Notes: generated by a model not told the origin, from the letters alone. A DNA stretch of 64,000 bases from JAAYJR01 sp964611525 (GCA_964611525.1 CAZTAL010000141.1:9571-73570), one strand, 5' to 3'. Positions 36,172 through 45,599 are shown, numbered from the stretch's first letter. Made by a program: numbers and translations.

Positions 36172-36771
36172 TTATTCGGATTGGCCTGTATATCGTTCAT
36201 TTAAAGCTTGAAGTACCTCAAGTGTAATATTGCTGGCTTCATCACCGACTAAAATATCTGCTCCGTTAAAAATATAGTCGTAATTTTTCTGCTTATTATA
36301 TTGTTCAAGGTAATTAAGCAAACTGTCTAATACCCTTTTATTATTTGCTGTCTGTAACTCAGCCAGCTTACCTGACAACTCCTGATCGAGCTGAACAATC
36401 TCTTTTTCTTTTCCCAAAAGCCTGTCACGTTCTTGTATAGCACGCTGCTCCGTAAGGAAACCTCCCCGCTGTAATTTTTCCTGGAAAGCTGCCGCCTCTT
36501 TTTCAAAAGACTGACGCTTACTTCCATATTCAGTATTATATGCTTCCTGCTTTTTAGTGAATTCATCATGTAAATCCTGCGACAAATCATAATTCATAAT
36601 TACCGAATCAGTTTTTACATAGGCTATCTTAAGTAGCTTTGATTGCTCGGCAGTTTTAGCCTGCACAGGTGCCTTTTCATTTTCCTGACCGTTAAAAAAG
36701 AAAAACAGAATATATAATACTATAACAGCAGCTAATGATACAATAGAAACTATTAAAGAGGGACGTTTCAT
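36172..36771 (-). CDS. OmpH/Skp-family periplasmic chaperone
   Basis: The 199-residue protein has an N-terminal membrane segment (IVSIVSLAAVIVLYILFFFF) and a long charged coiled-coil (residues ~65-145, e.g. EAYNTEYGSKRQSFEKEAAA and QERDRLLGKEKEIVQLDQEL), followed by YDYIFNGADILVGDEASNIT, the Skp/OmpH C-terminal signature. Family members escort unfolded outer-membrane proteins across the periplasm. The hydrophobic N-terminus may act as an uncleaved anchor. It has a good promoter and an intrinsic terminator, so it is monocistronic. Confidence 0.9.
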   Translation of the reverse strand: MKRPSLIVSIVSLAAVIVLYILFFFFNGQENEKAPVQAKTAEQSKLLKIAYVKTDSVIMNYDLSQDLHDEFTKKQEAYNTEYGSKRQSFEKEAAAFQEKLQRGGFLTEQRAIQERDRLLGKEKEIVQLDQELSGKLAELQTANNKRVLDSLLNYLEQYNKQKNYDYIFNGADILVGDEASNITLEVLQALNERYTGQSE

Positions 36772-36805
36772 TCTTTATCAATTTTTTAAGTTTTTACTAT
36801 CAGGA

Positions 36806-36833
36806 CAAAGATAATTTTTTAAAAATAAAGCAA
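36806..36833 (-). promoter_or_regulatory. Promoter of the OmpH gene
   Basis: Minus-strand -7 box TATCTTTG (36813-36806) with TTG (36833-36831) 17 bp upstream, 35 bp ahead of the ATG at 36771. Confidence 0.6.
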
Positions 36834-36872
36834 CAGTAAAAAAAAGATTTTTTATTTTTATAAAATATTAAG

Positions 36873-36880
36873 TAATTTTG
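36873..36880 (+). promoter_or_regulatory. -7 box (TAATTTTG) just before the xyl leader hairpin
   Basis: Exact TAnnTTTG; transcription would begin near 36887, directly at the left arm of the long inverted repeat at 36889-36983. No clear -33 element is seen. Confidence 0.45.
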
Positions 36881-36888
36881 GACAAAAG

Positions 36889-36983
36889 AAAAAGGATAAG
36901 GAAAAAGCTACCAAAGCTAAAAATAAAAAATTATGCTGACCAAACTTAACCAAATACGTACAGTAGCTTTTCCTATCCTTTTT
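36889..36983 (+). ncRNA. Possible structured leader or small RNA with long terminal stem
   Basis: A 23-nt left arm (36889-36911) and a 21-nt right arm (36963-36983) are complementary except for two single-base bulges; the arms carry GGATAAGG and CCTATCC and both include the AGCTAC/GTAGCT hexamers. The ~50-nt interior is A-rich. The right arm runs into TTTTTTATTT, terminator-like. With the promoter box at 36873-36880, this would give a ~100-nt RNA or a regulated leader ending ~150 bp before xylB. No known RNA family was recognised. Confidence 0.45.
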
Positions 36984-37004
36984 TATTTAACGCTTATTAG
37001 TTAA
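36933..37004 (+). CDS. Micro-ORF (23 aa) inside the xyl leader
   Basis: ATG 36933 opens a 23-codon frame (MLTKLNQIRTVAFPILFYLT..., ending LIS) whose codons for VAFPILF are the right arm of the leader hairpin. The hydrophobic tail could be a membrane peptide or a leader peptide whose translation would disrupt the stem. There is no clear ribosome-binding site, so it may be fortuitous. Confidence 0.25.
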   Translation: MLTKLNQIRTVAFPILFYLTLIS

Positions 37005-37135
37005 TTATATTGCGCTTAAAAAATTAATATTACAGACTTATAACCTCGGGTTATTGTTCGCACGTAAAGCCAGAATTTTGTTCTAAAAGGCTTGCTGGAA
37101 GTTCAGAATAATTTAATTATAATAAAATACAAAAT

Positions 37136-38623
37136 ATGTATCTGCTTGGATTCGATATTGGTAGTTCCTCGGTGAAAGTATCCCTGTTAAACGCCGAGGA
37201 AGGGAAATGCATAAATTCTTCCTTTTCCCCGAAAGAAGAGATGCCAATAACTGCTCTTCATAGCGGATGGGCTGAACAGGATACGGGATTGTGGTGGAGT
37301 AACCTTAAAGCAGCATTGAAAGAGGTGCTTGATAAATCAGACATAAATCCTGAAGAGATCGAAGCAATAGGTATTTCTTATCAGATGCACGGACTTGTAA
37401 TGGTGGACAAAAATCTTGAAGTAATAAGGCCCTCAGTTATCTGGTGCGATAGCCGTGCTGCAAACATAGGAGAAGAAGCTTTCAAAGCAATCGGACAGCA
37501 AAAGTGTCTCAACAATTTGCTGAATTCTCCGGGAAACTTCACTGCATCAAAGCTTAAATGGATTAAAGACAATGAACCCGAATTATTCGAAAAAACATAT
37601 AAAATAATGCTTCCAGGTGATTTTATCGCCATGAAACTGACAGGGGAGGTGCAGACAACAATAGGCGGACTTTCGGAAGGTATCATGTGGAATTTCAGGG
37701 AAAATGCCCCTGCTAAAATATTATTGGACCACTACGGATTCTCATCTGATATAATTCCTGATGTTGTCCCTGCCTTTTCTGTGCAGGGAAAGTTAACCTC
37801 ACGGGCTGCGTCTGAACTGGGACTTTCAACAAAAACGAAAGTCTGCTACCGTGCAGGCGATCAACCTAATAATGCGCTTTCATTAAATGTTATGGAGCCT
37901 GGCGAAATAGCCGCAACTGCCGGAACATCAGGAGTAGTTTACGGGATCAGTGATGAAATAAAATACGACCCGGAATCAAGGGTTAATACTTTCGCCCATG
38001 TTAACTACACAACAGATGAACCTAGACTCGGCGTTCTGTTGTGCATTAATGGAACAGGTATACTCAATGCATGGTTGAAACGCATGATTGGAGATAACCT
38101 TTCCTACAACGACATGAATGAACTGGCTGCAGCCGTACCACCGGGATCCGGGGAACTGATAGTGCTTCCTTTTGGCAATGGTGCTGAACGTGTACTCAAC
38201 AATAAAAATATCGGGTCCATTTTTAACGGCATAAATTTTAATATCCATCAAAAAGGACACCTCATAAGATCAGCTCAGGAAGGAATAGTATTTTCCTTTA
38301 AATATGGAATGGATATAATGCAAAAAACAGGAATAGATGTTTCCGTAATACGTGCCGGAAAAAGCAACATGTTTCTCAGTCCTGTTTTCAGGGAAACTTT
38401 GGCATCTGTAACCGATGCTATCATAGAACTTTATGATACGGACGGTTCGGTTGGGGCAGCCCGCGGTGCAGGCATAGGATCAGGCTTTTATTCCTCGCCG
38501 GAAGAAGCATTTTCAAAGCTTAATAAACTGGAAACGATTAAACCTGACAATGCTAAAGTAAATGAATACATGGACGCATACGGAATATGGAAGGAAATAT
38601 TGACAAAAAATATAAAAGATTAG
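37136..38623 (+). CDS. xylB: Xylulokinase
   Basis: XylB phosphorylates D-xylulose to xylulose 5-phosphate using ATP, in the cytosol. The 495-residue FGGY-family kinase begins YLLGFDIGSSSVKVSLL (phosphate-1 loop), then GWAEQDTGLWWSNLKA, GISYQMHGLVMVD with SVIWCDSRA, and the C-terminal GAARGAGIGSG. The GISYQMHG motif points to xylulose rather than glycerol or ribulose. It precedes xylA by 86 bp, in the order usual for Bacteroidota xylose operons. A long leader with a hairpin lies upstream. Confidence 0.93.
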   Translation: MYLLGFDIGSSSVKVSLLNAEEGKCINSSFSPKEEMPITALHSGWAEQDTGLWWSNLKAALKEVLDKSDINPEEIEAIGISYQMHGLVMVDKNLEVIRPSVIWCDSRAANIGEEAFKAIGQQKCLNNLLNSPGNFTASKLKWIKDNEPELFEKTYKIMLPGDFIAMKLTGEVQTTIGGLSEGIMWNFRENAPAKILLDHYGFSSDIIPDVVPAFSVQGKLTSRAASELGLSTKTKVCYRAGDQPNNALSLNVMEPGEIAATAGTSGVVYGISDEIKYDPESRVNTFAHVNYTTDEPRLGVLLCINGTGILNAWLKRMIGDNLSYNDMNELAAAVPPGSGELIVLPFGNGAERVLNNKNIGSIFNGINFNIHQKGHLIRSAQEGIVFSFKYGMDIMQKTGIDVSVIRAGKSNMFLSPVFRETLASVTDAIIELYDTDGSVGAARGAGIGSGFYSSPEEAFSKLNKLETIKPDNAKVNEYMDAYGIWKEILTKNIKD

Positions 38624-38709
38624 CTTTATATCCGTATTTAAATACCGAAATATCAGGCTGAAACAATTTAAGTATTTTCATAAATATTATTAATAAAAAC
38701 TTATTTACT

Positions 38710-40038
38710 ATGGAAGTAATAACAGGAAATAAAGAGTATTTTCCGGAAATCAAACAAATAAAATATGAAGGCCATGAATCTATAAATCCGCTGGCTTTCA
38801 AATGGTATGATGAAAACAAAACAGTTGCAGGCAAAACTATGAAAGACCATATGCGTTTTGCAGTTGCTTACTGGCATACTTTCTGCGGAACAGGGGGTGA
38901 TCCGTTCGGACCGGGAACTAAGAAATTTCCGTGGGACGGAGCTTCTGATCCGCTGGATGCTGCTAAAGAACGTATTGATGCGGCTTTTGAATTCATTACC
39001 AAAATGACAATTCCATTTTACTGTTTCCATGATGTTGACCTTGCCGGTGGAGAAGGAAAAGTTTTCGACATTGAAAAACGGCTGGAAAAAATGGTTGAGA
39101 TAGCTAAACAAAAACAATCAGCATCCGGTGTTAAACTGCTCTGGGGCACAGCTAATGTATTTTCCGATCCGCGTTATATGAACGGAGCAGCTACAAATCC
39201 CGACTTTGATGTTGTCACCAATGTAGCCGTACAGGTGAAAAATGCCATTGATGCAACTATCGCACTTGGCGGATCAAATTATGTTTTCTGGGGCGGCCGT
39301 GAAGGATATATGACACTCCACAACACAGACACCAAACGTGAAATTGAACATCTTGCCCGGTTCCTCGGGATGGCACGTGACTATGGCCGTAAACAAGGAT
39401 TCGACAAGACTTTCCTTGTAGAGCCGAAACCAATGGAACCGACAAAACATCAATATGATTACGATGCCCAGACAGTCATAGGATTCTTAAGGCATTACGG
39501 TCTCGACAAAGATTTTAAACTTAACATCGAGGTGAATCATGCCACACTTGCGGGACATACCTTTACACATGATCTCCGGATGGCTGCCGATGCAAATCTT
39601 TTAGGCTCGATTGATGCTAATAAAGGTGATTATCAGAACGGATGGGATACGGATGAATTTCCGACAAATATTTACGAAGTGACAGAAGCTATGCTTGAAA
39701 TACTTCAGGCAGGAGGATTCACTAATGGAGGTATTAACTTTGATGCCAAAACAAGAAGAAACTCTACCGATCTCGAAGATATCTTCATAGCACATGTAAC
39801 AGGAATGGATGTTTTTGCACGTGCACTGATTATTGCTGATAATATATTGAAAAACTCCGATTATCTTGCTATGCGAAAAAAACGTTATAGTTCTTATGAT
39901 AATGGTAAGGGAGCTCAATTTGAAGCCGGAGAACTATCATTTGAAAATCTTTACAACATAGCGAAAGAAAAAGGTGAACCGGCTATGACCAGCGGGAAGC
40001 AGGAACTACTAGAGCAATTAATAGGCTGCTATATTTAA
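38710..40038 (+). CDS. xylA: Xylose isomerase (class II)
   Basis: XylA interconverts D-xylose and D-xylulose with two divalent metals. The 442 residues have the class II N-terminal extension (YFPEIKQIKYEGHESINPLA), the catalytic histidine in YCFHDVDLAGGE, FWGGREGYMTLHNTD, the metal ligands in FLVEPKPMEPTKHQYDYDAQ and LNIEVNHATLAGHTF, and GSIDANKGDYQNGWDTDEFP. Length is normal. Together with xylB it takes xylose to the pentose-phosphate pathway. Confidence 0.97.
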   Translation: MEVITGNKEYFPEIKQIKYEGHESINPLAFKWYDENKTVAGKTMKDHMRFAVAYWHTFCGTGGDPFGPGTKKFPWDGASDPLDAAKERIDAAFEFITKMTIPFYCFHDVDLAGGEGKVFDIEKRLEKMVEIAKQKQSASGVKLLWGTANVFSDPRYMNGAATNPDFDVVTNVAVQVKNAIDATIALGGSNYVFWGGREGYMTLHNTDTKREIEHLARFLGMARDYGRKQGFDKTFLVEPKPMEPTKHQYDYDAQTVIGFLRHYGLDKDFKLNIEVNHATLAGHTFTHDLRMAADANLLGSIDANKGDYQNGWDTDEFPTNIYEVTEAMLEILQAGGFTNGGINFDAKTRRNSTDLEDIFIAHVTGMDVFARALIIADNILKNSDYLAMRKKRYSSYDNGKGAQFEAGELSFENLYNIAKEKGEPAMTSGKQELLEQLIGCYI

Positions 40039-40047
40039 CAGTCCGGG

Positions 40048-40064
40048 AAGAGCGGCTCTTTATT
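40048..40064 (+). terminator. Weak hairpin after xylA
   Basis: AAGAG (40048-40052) and CTCTT (40056-40060) form a 5-bp stem with a 3-nt loop followed by TATTT, in the short convergent gap between xylA and sodB. A plausible but weak terminator. Confidence 0.35.
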
Positions 40065-40070
40065 TCACTG

Positions 40071-40655
40071 CTAACTTGCAGCAAAACGCTCTGCTATAAC
40101 TTTCCAATCTACTATTCTCCAGAAATCTTCGATATATCCGGGGCGTGCATTCTGTTTGTCAAGATAATATGCATGTTCCCATACATCACACATAAGTAAT
40201 GGCGTTTTTCCATCACGCAATGGATTTCCTGCATTGCTTGTTTGGATAATCTCAAGGTCACCGGCACCGTTTTTAACCAACCATGCCCAGCCTGATCCAA
40301 ACAGAGTGGCTGCAGCATTGGAAAACTCCTCCTTAAAAGATTCAAAGGATCCGAACTTAGATTCAACGGCAGATTTTAATTCTCCCTCTAGTTCCCTGAT
40401 TCCATCCGGATTAAACTGGTTGAAATAAAAAGTATGATTCCAGACCTGAGCTCCATTGTTGAAAATTCCACCATCTGCCTTTTTGATGATCTCCTCGAGA
40501 GTTGCATCCTCAAATTCCGTTCCTTCGATCAGCTTATTTACTTTATTTACATAGGCCTGATGATGTTTCCCATAATGGAATTCAATAGTTTTTTCACTTA
40601 TGAAAGGTTCCAGTGCATTTTTTTCATACGGTAATTTTGGTAATTCAAATGCCAT
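40071..40655 (-). CDS. sodB: Superoxide dismutase, Fe-type (possibly cambialistic)
   Basis: The 194-residue cytosolic enzyme converts superoxide to peroxide and oxygen. Metal ligands are visible as His27, His74 (AQVWNHTFYF), Asp157 and His161 (CDVWEHAYYLD). Gln70 beside the active site and NAGNPL rather than QDNP point to the iron-type or metal-tolerant group known from Bacteroidota. Length is normal. It suggests an organism that meets oxygen. Confidence 0.95.
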   Translation of the reverse strand: MAFELPKLPYEKNALEPFISEKTIEFHYGKHHQAYVNKVNKLIEGTEFEDATLEEIIKKADGGIFNNGAQVWNHTFYFNQFNPDGIRELEGELKSAVESKFGSFESFKEEFSNAAATLFGSGWAWLVKNGAGDLEIIQTSNAGNPLRDGKTPLLMCDVWEHAYYLDKQNARPGYIEDFWRIVDWKVIAERFAAS

Positions 40656-40755
40656 AATTATTAATTTTAACTGTTATTAATTGTTTTCGTTTCGCTTACT
40701 TTTAAAAAGCTATTCTAAAAAGGGTGCAAAGCAACTAATTAAAAAATTTATCAAA

Positions 40756-40797
40756 CTGATTTTTAGATATTTATAAAAAATATAAATATTTTATCAG
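40756..40797. repeat. AT-rich compound inverted repeat
   Basis: ATATTTATA (40767-40775) and TATAAATAT (40781-40789) pair perfectly around a 5-nt loop, and CTGAT/ATCAG (40756-40760, 40793-40797) extend the structure. It lies between divergent sodB and the broken isomerase gene. Function is unknown. Confidence 0.4.
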
Positions 40798-40911
40798 AAA
40801 AATTTATGCTTATTTTACCAAACTCATTTAAATTTAACAAAAAACAGGCAATATTTGTTTTAGAAAACCTTAAATAATATAAAATTTGTTTCTTTAATCT
40901 TACAAAATAAC

Positions 40912-41348
40912 ATGAATGTATATAACAAATGCGGGGAGCTATGCAAAAAATCGGGAATGCAGTTTGGCTACCATAACCACCACTTCGAATTCAGCAAAAC
41001 ACTTAAAGGTGAAAGGATATTCGACCTTTTTATGAAAAATACTGATGCCGGCAAAGTGGTTATGCAACTTGACACAGAAAATATGTACATAGCAGGAGCC
41101 AAAGCAGAAGATGTTCTGGCAAAATATCCTGCCGAAAGATATGTCAACCCGTTAAAGATATGATAGAAAAAGAAGGCGGGAAAGGTTATGAAAGCACAAT
41201 ACTCGGACAGGGAGTTATGGATATTAAAAAAATAACAGATATGGCCCACGATATGGGGACAGAGCTGTTTATTATCGAACAGGAATCATACCAGGACAAA
41301 ACACCCATTGAGTGCATGAAGGAAAATCTTTCCGTCTTAAATTCCTGA
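40912..41348 (+). pseudogene. Broken sugar-phosphate isomerase/epimerase (TIM-barrel) gene
   Basis: Two consecutive frames encode the C-terminal half of a xylose-isomerase-like TIM-barrel protein. 40912-41163 gives MQFGYHNHHFEFSKTLKGER and MQLDTENMYIAGAKAEDVLA; 41160-41348 continues in a different frame with EKEGGKGYESTILGQGVMDI and LFIIEQESYQDKTPIECMKE. The family is normally ~300 residues with a signal peptide; here the N-terminal half is missing and a frameshift lies near 41150, just before the expected metal/substrate loop (VKD). No promoter is obvious. It may be a relic of the adjacent sugar-use locus. Confidence 0.8.
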
Positions 41349-41364
41349 GGTTATTGACAGCAGA

Positions 41365-43140
41365 TCAGAAGCAATATTTATTTTCTTCAATCAGCTTGTC
41401 TGCAATCCTTCGCCGTGCATCTTTTACATTCACAGCTTTTACGCATGTAAGATATGCAACTCCTTTTGCAAATAATTCCTGTTGAGATCCTTCGGTAAAA
41501 GAATTTATGGCATCCATTGCTTCTTTATGAACCAATGCGGCAGTATCATATATTAATACATCAAGTATATCTTTGTGAATCATTACATCATGTCCTTTCC
41601 CCTCTTTTTTCTTAATGCGCAGCAACACTGATTCCGCCACATAAATATTCATTACAATATTGGAAAGGTTATTCAGGATTTCCTGTTCGTTGACAAGCTC
41701 ACGGCTGAATTTGTCAAAAGCTGCTTTTATAACCATAAGCCCTGCTTTTTTTAAATTTTCTACTGCCGCTTTTTTATTTTCATAGTAATCTTTCTCACAA
41801 CAACCGCAACCCCTGAGTTCTTTGAGACTGTCAATTACTTCCTGCCCTTTTTCCAGAAGATAGTATTCATGCTTCCTGCCCCGCTTTATGATCGTGTCGA
41901 TAGTTATCAGGCGGTTAATCTCATTGGTTCCTTCAAATATCCGGTTGATCCTTGAGTCACGATATCCCCGTTCGATCGGCATCTCGGAAGAATATCCCAT
42001 TCCTCCGTGGATCTGAACGCCCTCGTCAACAACGTAATCCAACGCTTCGGAGCCATATACTTTCAGAATAGCAGCTTCTATGGCATATTCCTCAAAAGCT
42101 TTGACCGTAGCTTCCTCCCTTGTTATCTCTTTTTCTTTTGCTGCAATATATTCATCAACATTGCGACTGGCACGGTAAACAGCTGATTCATTTGCAAAAG
42201 TCCTTATAACTTGTTCTGCCAATTTGTATTTAATTAAGCCAAAAGAAGAAATTAACTGTCCGAATTGTTTACGGTCGTTGGCATAATTCACAGACTGGTC
42301 AATAGCCATCTTGGCAGCCCCGATAACATTTCCTGCGAGCTTGATGCGCCCCATATGAAGTATGTCAAGTGCTATACGGAATCCCTTACCACGACTCCAC
42401 AGGAGGTTTTCAACCGGTACTTTACAATTTTCAAAAAATATCTGACGGGTGGAAGAACCCTTGATACCCATCTTTTTCTCCTCAGGATTAAATTTAATTC
42501 CGGGATAATTACGTTCAACGATAAAAGCGCTCAACACACGATCATTATCAATTTTTGCATAGACAATAAAGACATCGGCAAAGCCCGAATTTGTGATCCA
42601 CATCTTCTGACCGTTTAAAATATAATATTTGCCATCTTCAGAGAGAGTGGCTTGTGTTTTCCCTGCATTGGCATCTGAACCTGCATTTGGTTCTGTCAGA
42701 CAATAAGCTCCAATATACTCACCCGTTGCCAATTTAGGAAGGTACTTTTTCTTTTGTTCTTCATTCCCGTAAAATAAAATAGGGAGGGTGCCAATACCTG
42801 TGTGACATGAAAAAATTACAGCAAACGAATAAGCAGATCCCGTTACCTCACTGGTCAGCATTGAAGTTACAAACGACTGACCAAAACCTTCATATTCCTC
42901 CGGAATAGAAATTCCAAGCAACCCTAATTCTCCTGCTTTGTCGAGCAGACTGCGTGCCAGTCCTTCCTCTTTTGCTTCAAGCCGGTCTATATTAGGCATA
43001 ACCTCCGCATCAAGAAAATCGCGACAGGTTTCTGCAATCATAATTTGTTCTTCATCAAATTCTTCCGGAATAAAGACATCTTCTGCCTCCGTGTCTTTTA
43101 CCATGAACTCGCCACCTTTTACATAGTTATTATTTTCCAT
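41365..43140 (-). CDS. Acyl-CoA dehydrogenase with C-terminal extension
   Basis: The FAD enzyme introduces the alpha-beta double bond in acyl-CoA and passes electrons to ETF. The 591 residues are ~200 longer than the short-chain type. Recognisable parts are the FAD/substrate segment YCLTEPNAGSDANAGKTQAT, KMWITNSGFADVFIVYAKID, IQIHGGMGYSSEMPIERGYR and RINRIFEGTNEINRL with the catalytic-type Glu. A ~160-residue helical extension follows (ELRGCGCCEKDYYENK onward). It is 193 bp downstream of the iron-sulfur reductase and Etf genes on the same strand, its expected electron acceptors. Confidence 0.92.
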   Translation of the reverse strand: MENNNYVKGGEFMVKDTEAEDVFIPEEFDEEQIMIAETCRDFLDAEVMPNIDRLEAKEEGLARSLLDKAGELGLLGISIPEEYEGFGQSFVTSMLTSEVTGSAYSFAVIFSCHTGIGTLPILFYGNEEQKKKYLPKLATGEYIGAYCLTEPNAGSDANAGKTQATLSEDGKYYILNGQKMWITNSGFADVFIVYAKIDNDRVLSAFIVERNYPGIKFNPEEKKMGIKGSSTRQIFFENCKVPVENLLWSRGKGFRIALDILHMGRIKLAGNVIGAAKMAIDQSVNYANDRKQFGQLISSFGLIKYKLAEQVIRTFANESAVYRASRNVDEYIAAKEKEITREEATVKAFEEYAIEAAILKVYGSEALDYVVDEGVQIHGGMGYSSEMPIERGYRDSRINRIFEGTNEINRLITIDTIIKRGRKHEYYLLEKGQEVIDSLKELRGCGCCEKDYYENKKAAVENLKKAGLMVIKAAFDKFSRELVNEQEILNNLSNIVMNIYVAESVLLRIKKKEGKGHDVMIHKDILDVLIYDTAALVHKEAMDAINSFTEGSQQELFAKGVAYLTCVKAVNVKDARRRIADKLIEENKYCF

Positions 43141-43333
43141 TATTATTAAATTTTAATTAGAGTCTGTCACTAAATTCCGCTGACATCGCCCTCCTATTTT
43201 AAATGAAAACATAGCCCTAAAATGGTTATTTACGAATAGTAAACTCAAATTTTTCAGACTTTACAAGCTTTCTAAACCAGACTCTTTACTTTGTTAACAA
43301 AAACAAATTAACCGGTCAGGGTACCGGAATTAA

Positions 43334-44134
43334 TCATAATCCCAAAGTCATTGCTACTAATTCGGCAAGATCGTAATTTTTTACCGCCTGCTCTCTGTTT
43401 TTATATTTTATACCATCTGTTATCATTACCATACAAAACGGACAGGCAGTAGCAATGATGTCCGCACCTGTTTCCAGCGCTTCCTCTGTACGCTCAATAA
43501 AAATCTCTTTATCCCCCTTTTCAGCTTCTTTGAACATCTGACCTCCACCGGCACCACAACAGAGTGCAAAACTTTTATTACGTCTCATTTCTGTAAACTC
43601 AGCCGGAATATGGTTGATCACCATACGTGGAGCTTGATATTCGCCGTTAATACGGCCAAGATAACAAGGATCGTGGTATGTGATCCTTTTCCCTTTAAAA
43701 ATATCAGAATCAAGATTAAGCCGTCCTTCCTCAATCATCTGTTTAATAAACTGTGAATGATGAATTACCTCAAAGTCTCCTCCCAGGTCGGGATACTCAT
43801 TTTTGAATGTATTATAAACATGAGGATCACAGGTAATCACTTTTTTTATTTTATAACCCTGAAGTAGTTCAATATTCATGAGTGCCTGCATTTGAAAAAG
43901 CATTTCATTTCCCGCTCTCCGTGCAACATCTCCGCTTGAAGATTCTTCTGTTCCCAGTACCGCATAATCTATACCAAGATATGTAAGAACTTTAACAAAA
44001 GCACGTGTCACCTTCTTATACCGGTCGTCAAAAGCACCGGCGCTACCAACCCAGAAAAGGTATTCAGGCTTTTTCCCTTTGGCCTCCAAATCTGCCATCA
44101 CCGGAACTTCTATTTTAATTTTTGCCGTTTTCAT
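43334..44134 (-). CDS. CCG-domain iron-sulfur subunit of ETF:quinone reductase-like complex
   Basis: The 266-residue protein resembles the C-terminal half of HdrD/HdrB-type proteins. A full CCG motif is present in HDPCYLGRINGEYQAPRMV, SFALCCGAGGGQMF and TACPFCMVMITDG, able to hold a non-cubane iron-sulfur cluster. The first CCG repeat is degenerate: TEESSSGDVARRAGNE and CDPHVYNTFKNEYP have lost most cysteines. It begins 11 bp after the membrane subunit gene, forming a split version of the EtfAB:menaquinone oxidoreductase (EMO, DUF224-type) group. Hdr-like function with CoB-S-S-CoM is unlikely here. Confidence 0.82.
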   Translation of the reverse strand: MKTAKIKIEVPVMADLEAKGKKPEYLFWVGSAGAFDDRYKKVTRAFVKVLTYLGIDYAVLGTEESSSGDVARRAGNEMLFQMQALMNIELLQGYKIKKVITCDPHVYNTFKNEYPDLGGDFEVIHHSQFIKQMIEEGRLNLDSDIFKGKRITYHDPCYLGRINGEYQAPRMVINHIPAEFTEMRRNKSFALCCGAGGGQMFKEAEKGDKEIFIERTEEALETGADIIATACPFCMVMITDGIKYKNREQAVKNYDLAELVAMTLGL

Positions 44135-44145
44135 GATTTCTAAAA

Positions 44146-45474
44146 TTAATCTGCCGGTTTATTTATATAAAGCTCTTCAGCCCACTTCATCCGGTCTTCC
44201 TGAGCAAACTGCCAGGGGGCCCCGTTATTTTCTATATTTGAAAAAATCTGGTTAAGTTCTCCGGGGGCTTTCGACTGTTCCATTACAATATATCTCCTCA
44301 TATCCAATATAATGGAAGGCTGGTTAATATTAAGGGGACACTCCTGTACGCAAGCATTACATGTGGTGCAAGCCCATATCTCTTCCGGAGTAATATAATC
44401 ACCAAGCAATGTTTTTCCATCTCCCCACCCTTTTCCGTTTTTAACTAGCCCGGGACCTTTTTCTTTCATACGTTCACGGACATCTATCATTATTTTACGG
44501 GGCGAAAGTAATTTTCCCGTAATGTTTGCAGGACAAACCGAAGTGCATCTGCCGCACTGGGTACAAGCCAGCGAATTAAGATAATTTTTCCATGTAATAT
44601 CTTCAATATCGAGAATTCCGAAACGACCAGCCTCACCCTCTTCTTCCGGCGGTGCAGAAATAGCAGCATCAGTATCCATCATTAATTTTACCTCTTTTAT
44701 AATGTCATCCATTGTAACCATTTTCCCGCGCGGCTCCAAATTGCTAAGAAAAACATTGGGTACCGACATAAAAACATGAAAATGCTTGGAATAGGGAAGA
44801 TAATTGGCGAAAACAAATATGCCGAGTATATGACACCACCAGTTAACCTCCATTATAAAATAAGCGGTCCGGCCAGATACATCTTCAAACCAACCGGAAA
44901 TATAAAGACTTACAGGATATACACCTGTCAAATTCTCGTCGGCAAGTCCGGAATCAATAATATAAAATGTATTATAACCCAACAGGGTGATCATCAAGAA
45001 AAGAATCAAAAACAGAGAAATACCGGCATCCACATGATACTTATGCTTCATCTCAACTCCTTCAAACCGCTTTATATGCATAAATATCCGGCGTACTAAA
45101 AAGGCAATTACCACAATACCGATAACAAGAGCAAAAACATCACCCGAAGCAATAATAACATCGTACACGACACCAAGAAAACCCAAAACCCTGTCAGTTC
45201 CTGTTAAACCGTCGATGACCATTTCTATACTTCCAATGAGGATTATTAAAAATCCCCACCAGACTAATGCATGCATTAACCCAACTACAGGCTTTCTGAA
45301 AATTTTGCTCTGCCCAAAGGCCACTCTGAGGGTGAGCAGAATTCTCTTCCCTATATCCTTCACCGGAGCTGTAGGTTTTGTAAGTCTGAACAGTGCAGCC
45401 AACTTTCTTACAGTATATCCGAAAATACCCAGGGTGATTGCTAATACAATAGCAAAAATAACCTGTTTTATCAT
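44146..45474 (-). CDS. Membrane-bound NarI-like/4Fe-4S subunit of ETF:quinone reductase-like complex
   Basis: The 442 residues start with about five to six membrane helices resembling a nitrate-reductase-gamma (NarI) haem-b domain (VIFAIVLAITLGIFGYTVRK, VGLMHALVWWGFLIILIGSI, NWWCHILGIFVFANYLPYSK with candidate haem histidines). Two 4Fe-4S motifs follow: ACTQCGRCTSVCPANITGK and ACTTCNACVQECPLNINQP. This is the electron conduit from the CCG subunit to membrane quinone. It lies downstream of etfA (126-bp gap). The assignment to the EMO type rests on family knowledge and gene context. Confidence 0.82.
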   Translation of the reverse strand: MIKQVIFAIVLAITLGIFGYTVRKLAALFRLTKPTAPVKDIGKRILLTLRVAFGQSKIFRKPVVGLMHALVWWGFLIILIGSIEMVIDGLTGTDRVLGFLGVVYDVIIASGDVFALVIGIVVIAFLVRRIFMHIKRFEGVEMKHKYHVDAGISLFLILFLMITLLGYNTFYIIDSGLADENLTGVYPVSLYISGWFEDVSGRTAYFIMEVNWWCHILGIFVFANYLPYSKHFHVFMSVPNVFLSNLEPRGKMVTMDDIIKEVKLMMDTDAAISAPPEEEGEAGRFGILDIEDITWKNYLNSLACTQCGRCTSVCPANITGKLLSPRKIMIDVRERMKEKGPGLVKNGKGWGDGKTLLGDYITPEEIWACTTCNACVQECPLNINQPSIILDMRRYIVMEQSKAPGELNQIFSNIENNGAPWQFAQEDRMKWAEELYINKPAD

Positions 45475-45599
45475 TAAGTTTAATTATTATATACAAAGCA
45501 ATTATAAAAATAATAAAGCTTCTATATAAATTATAATTGATTATTTATAATTTAAACCGCTTAGCGGGAATATTTTTGTCGTATAACTAATTTCTCAAC

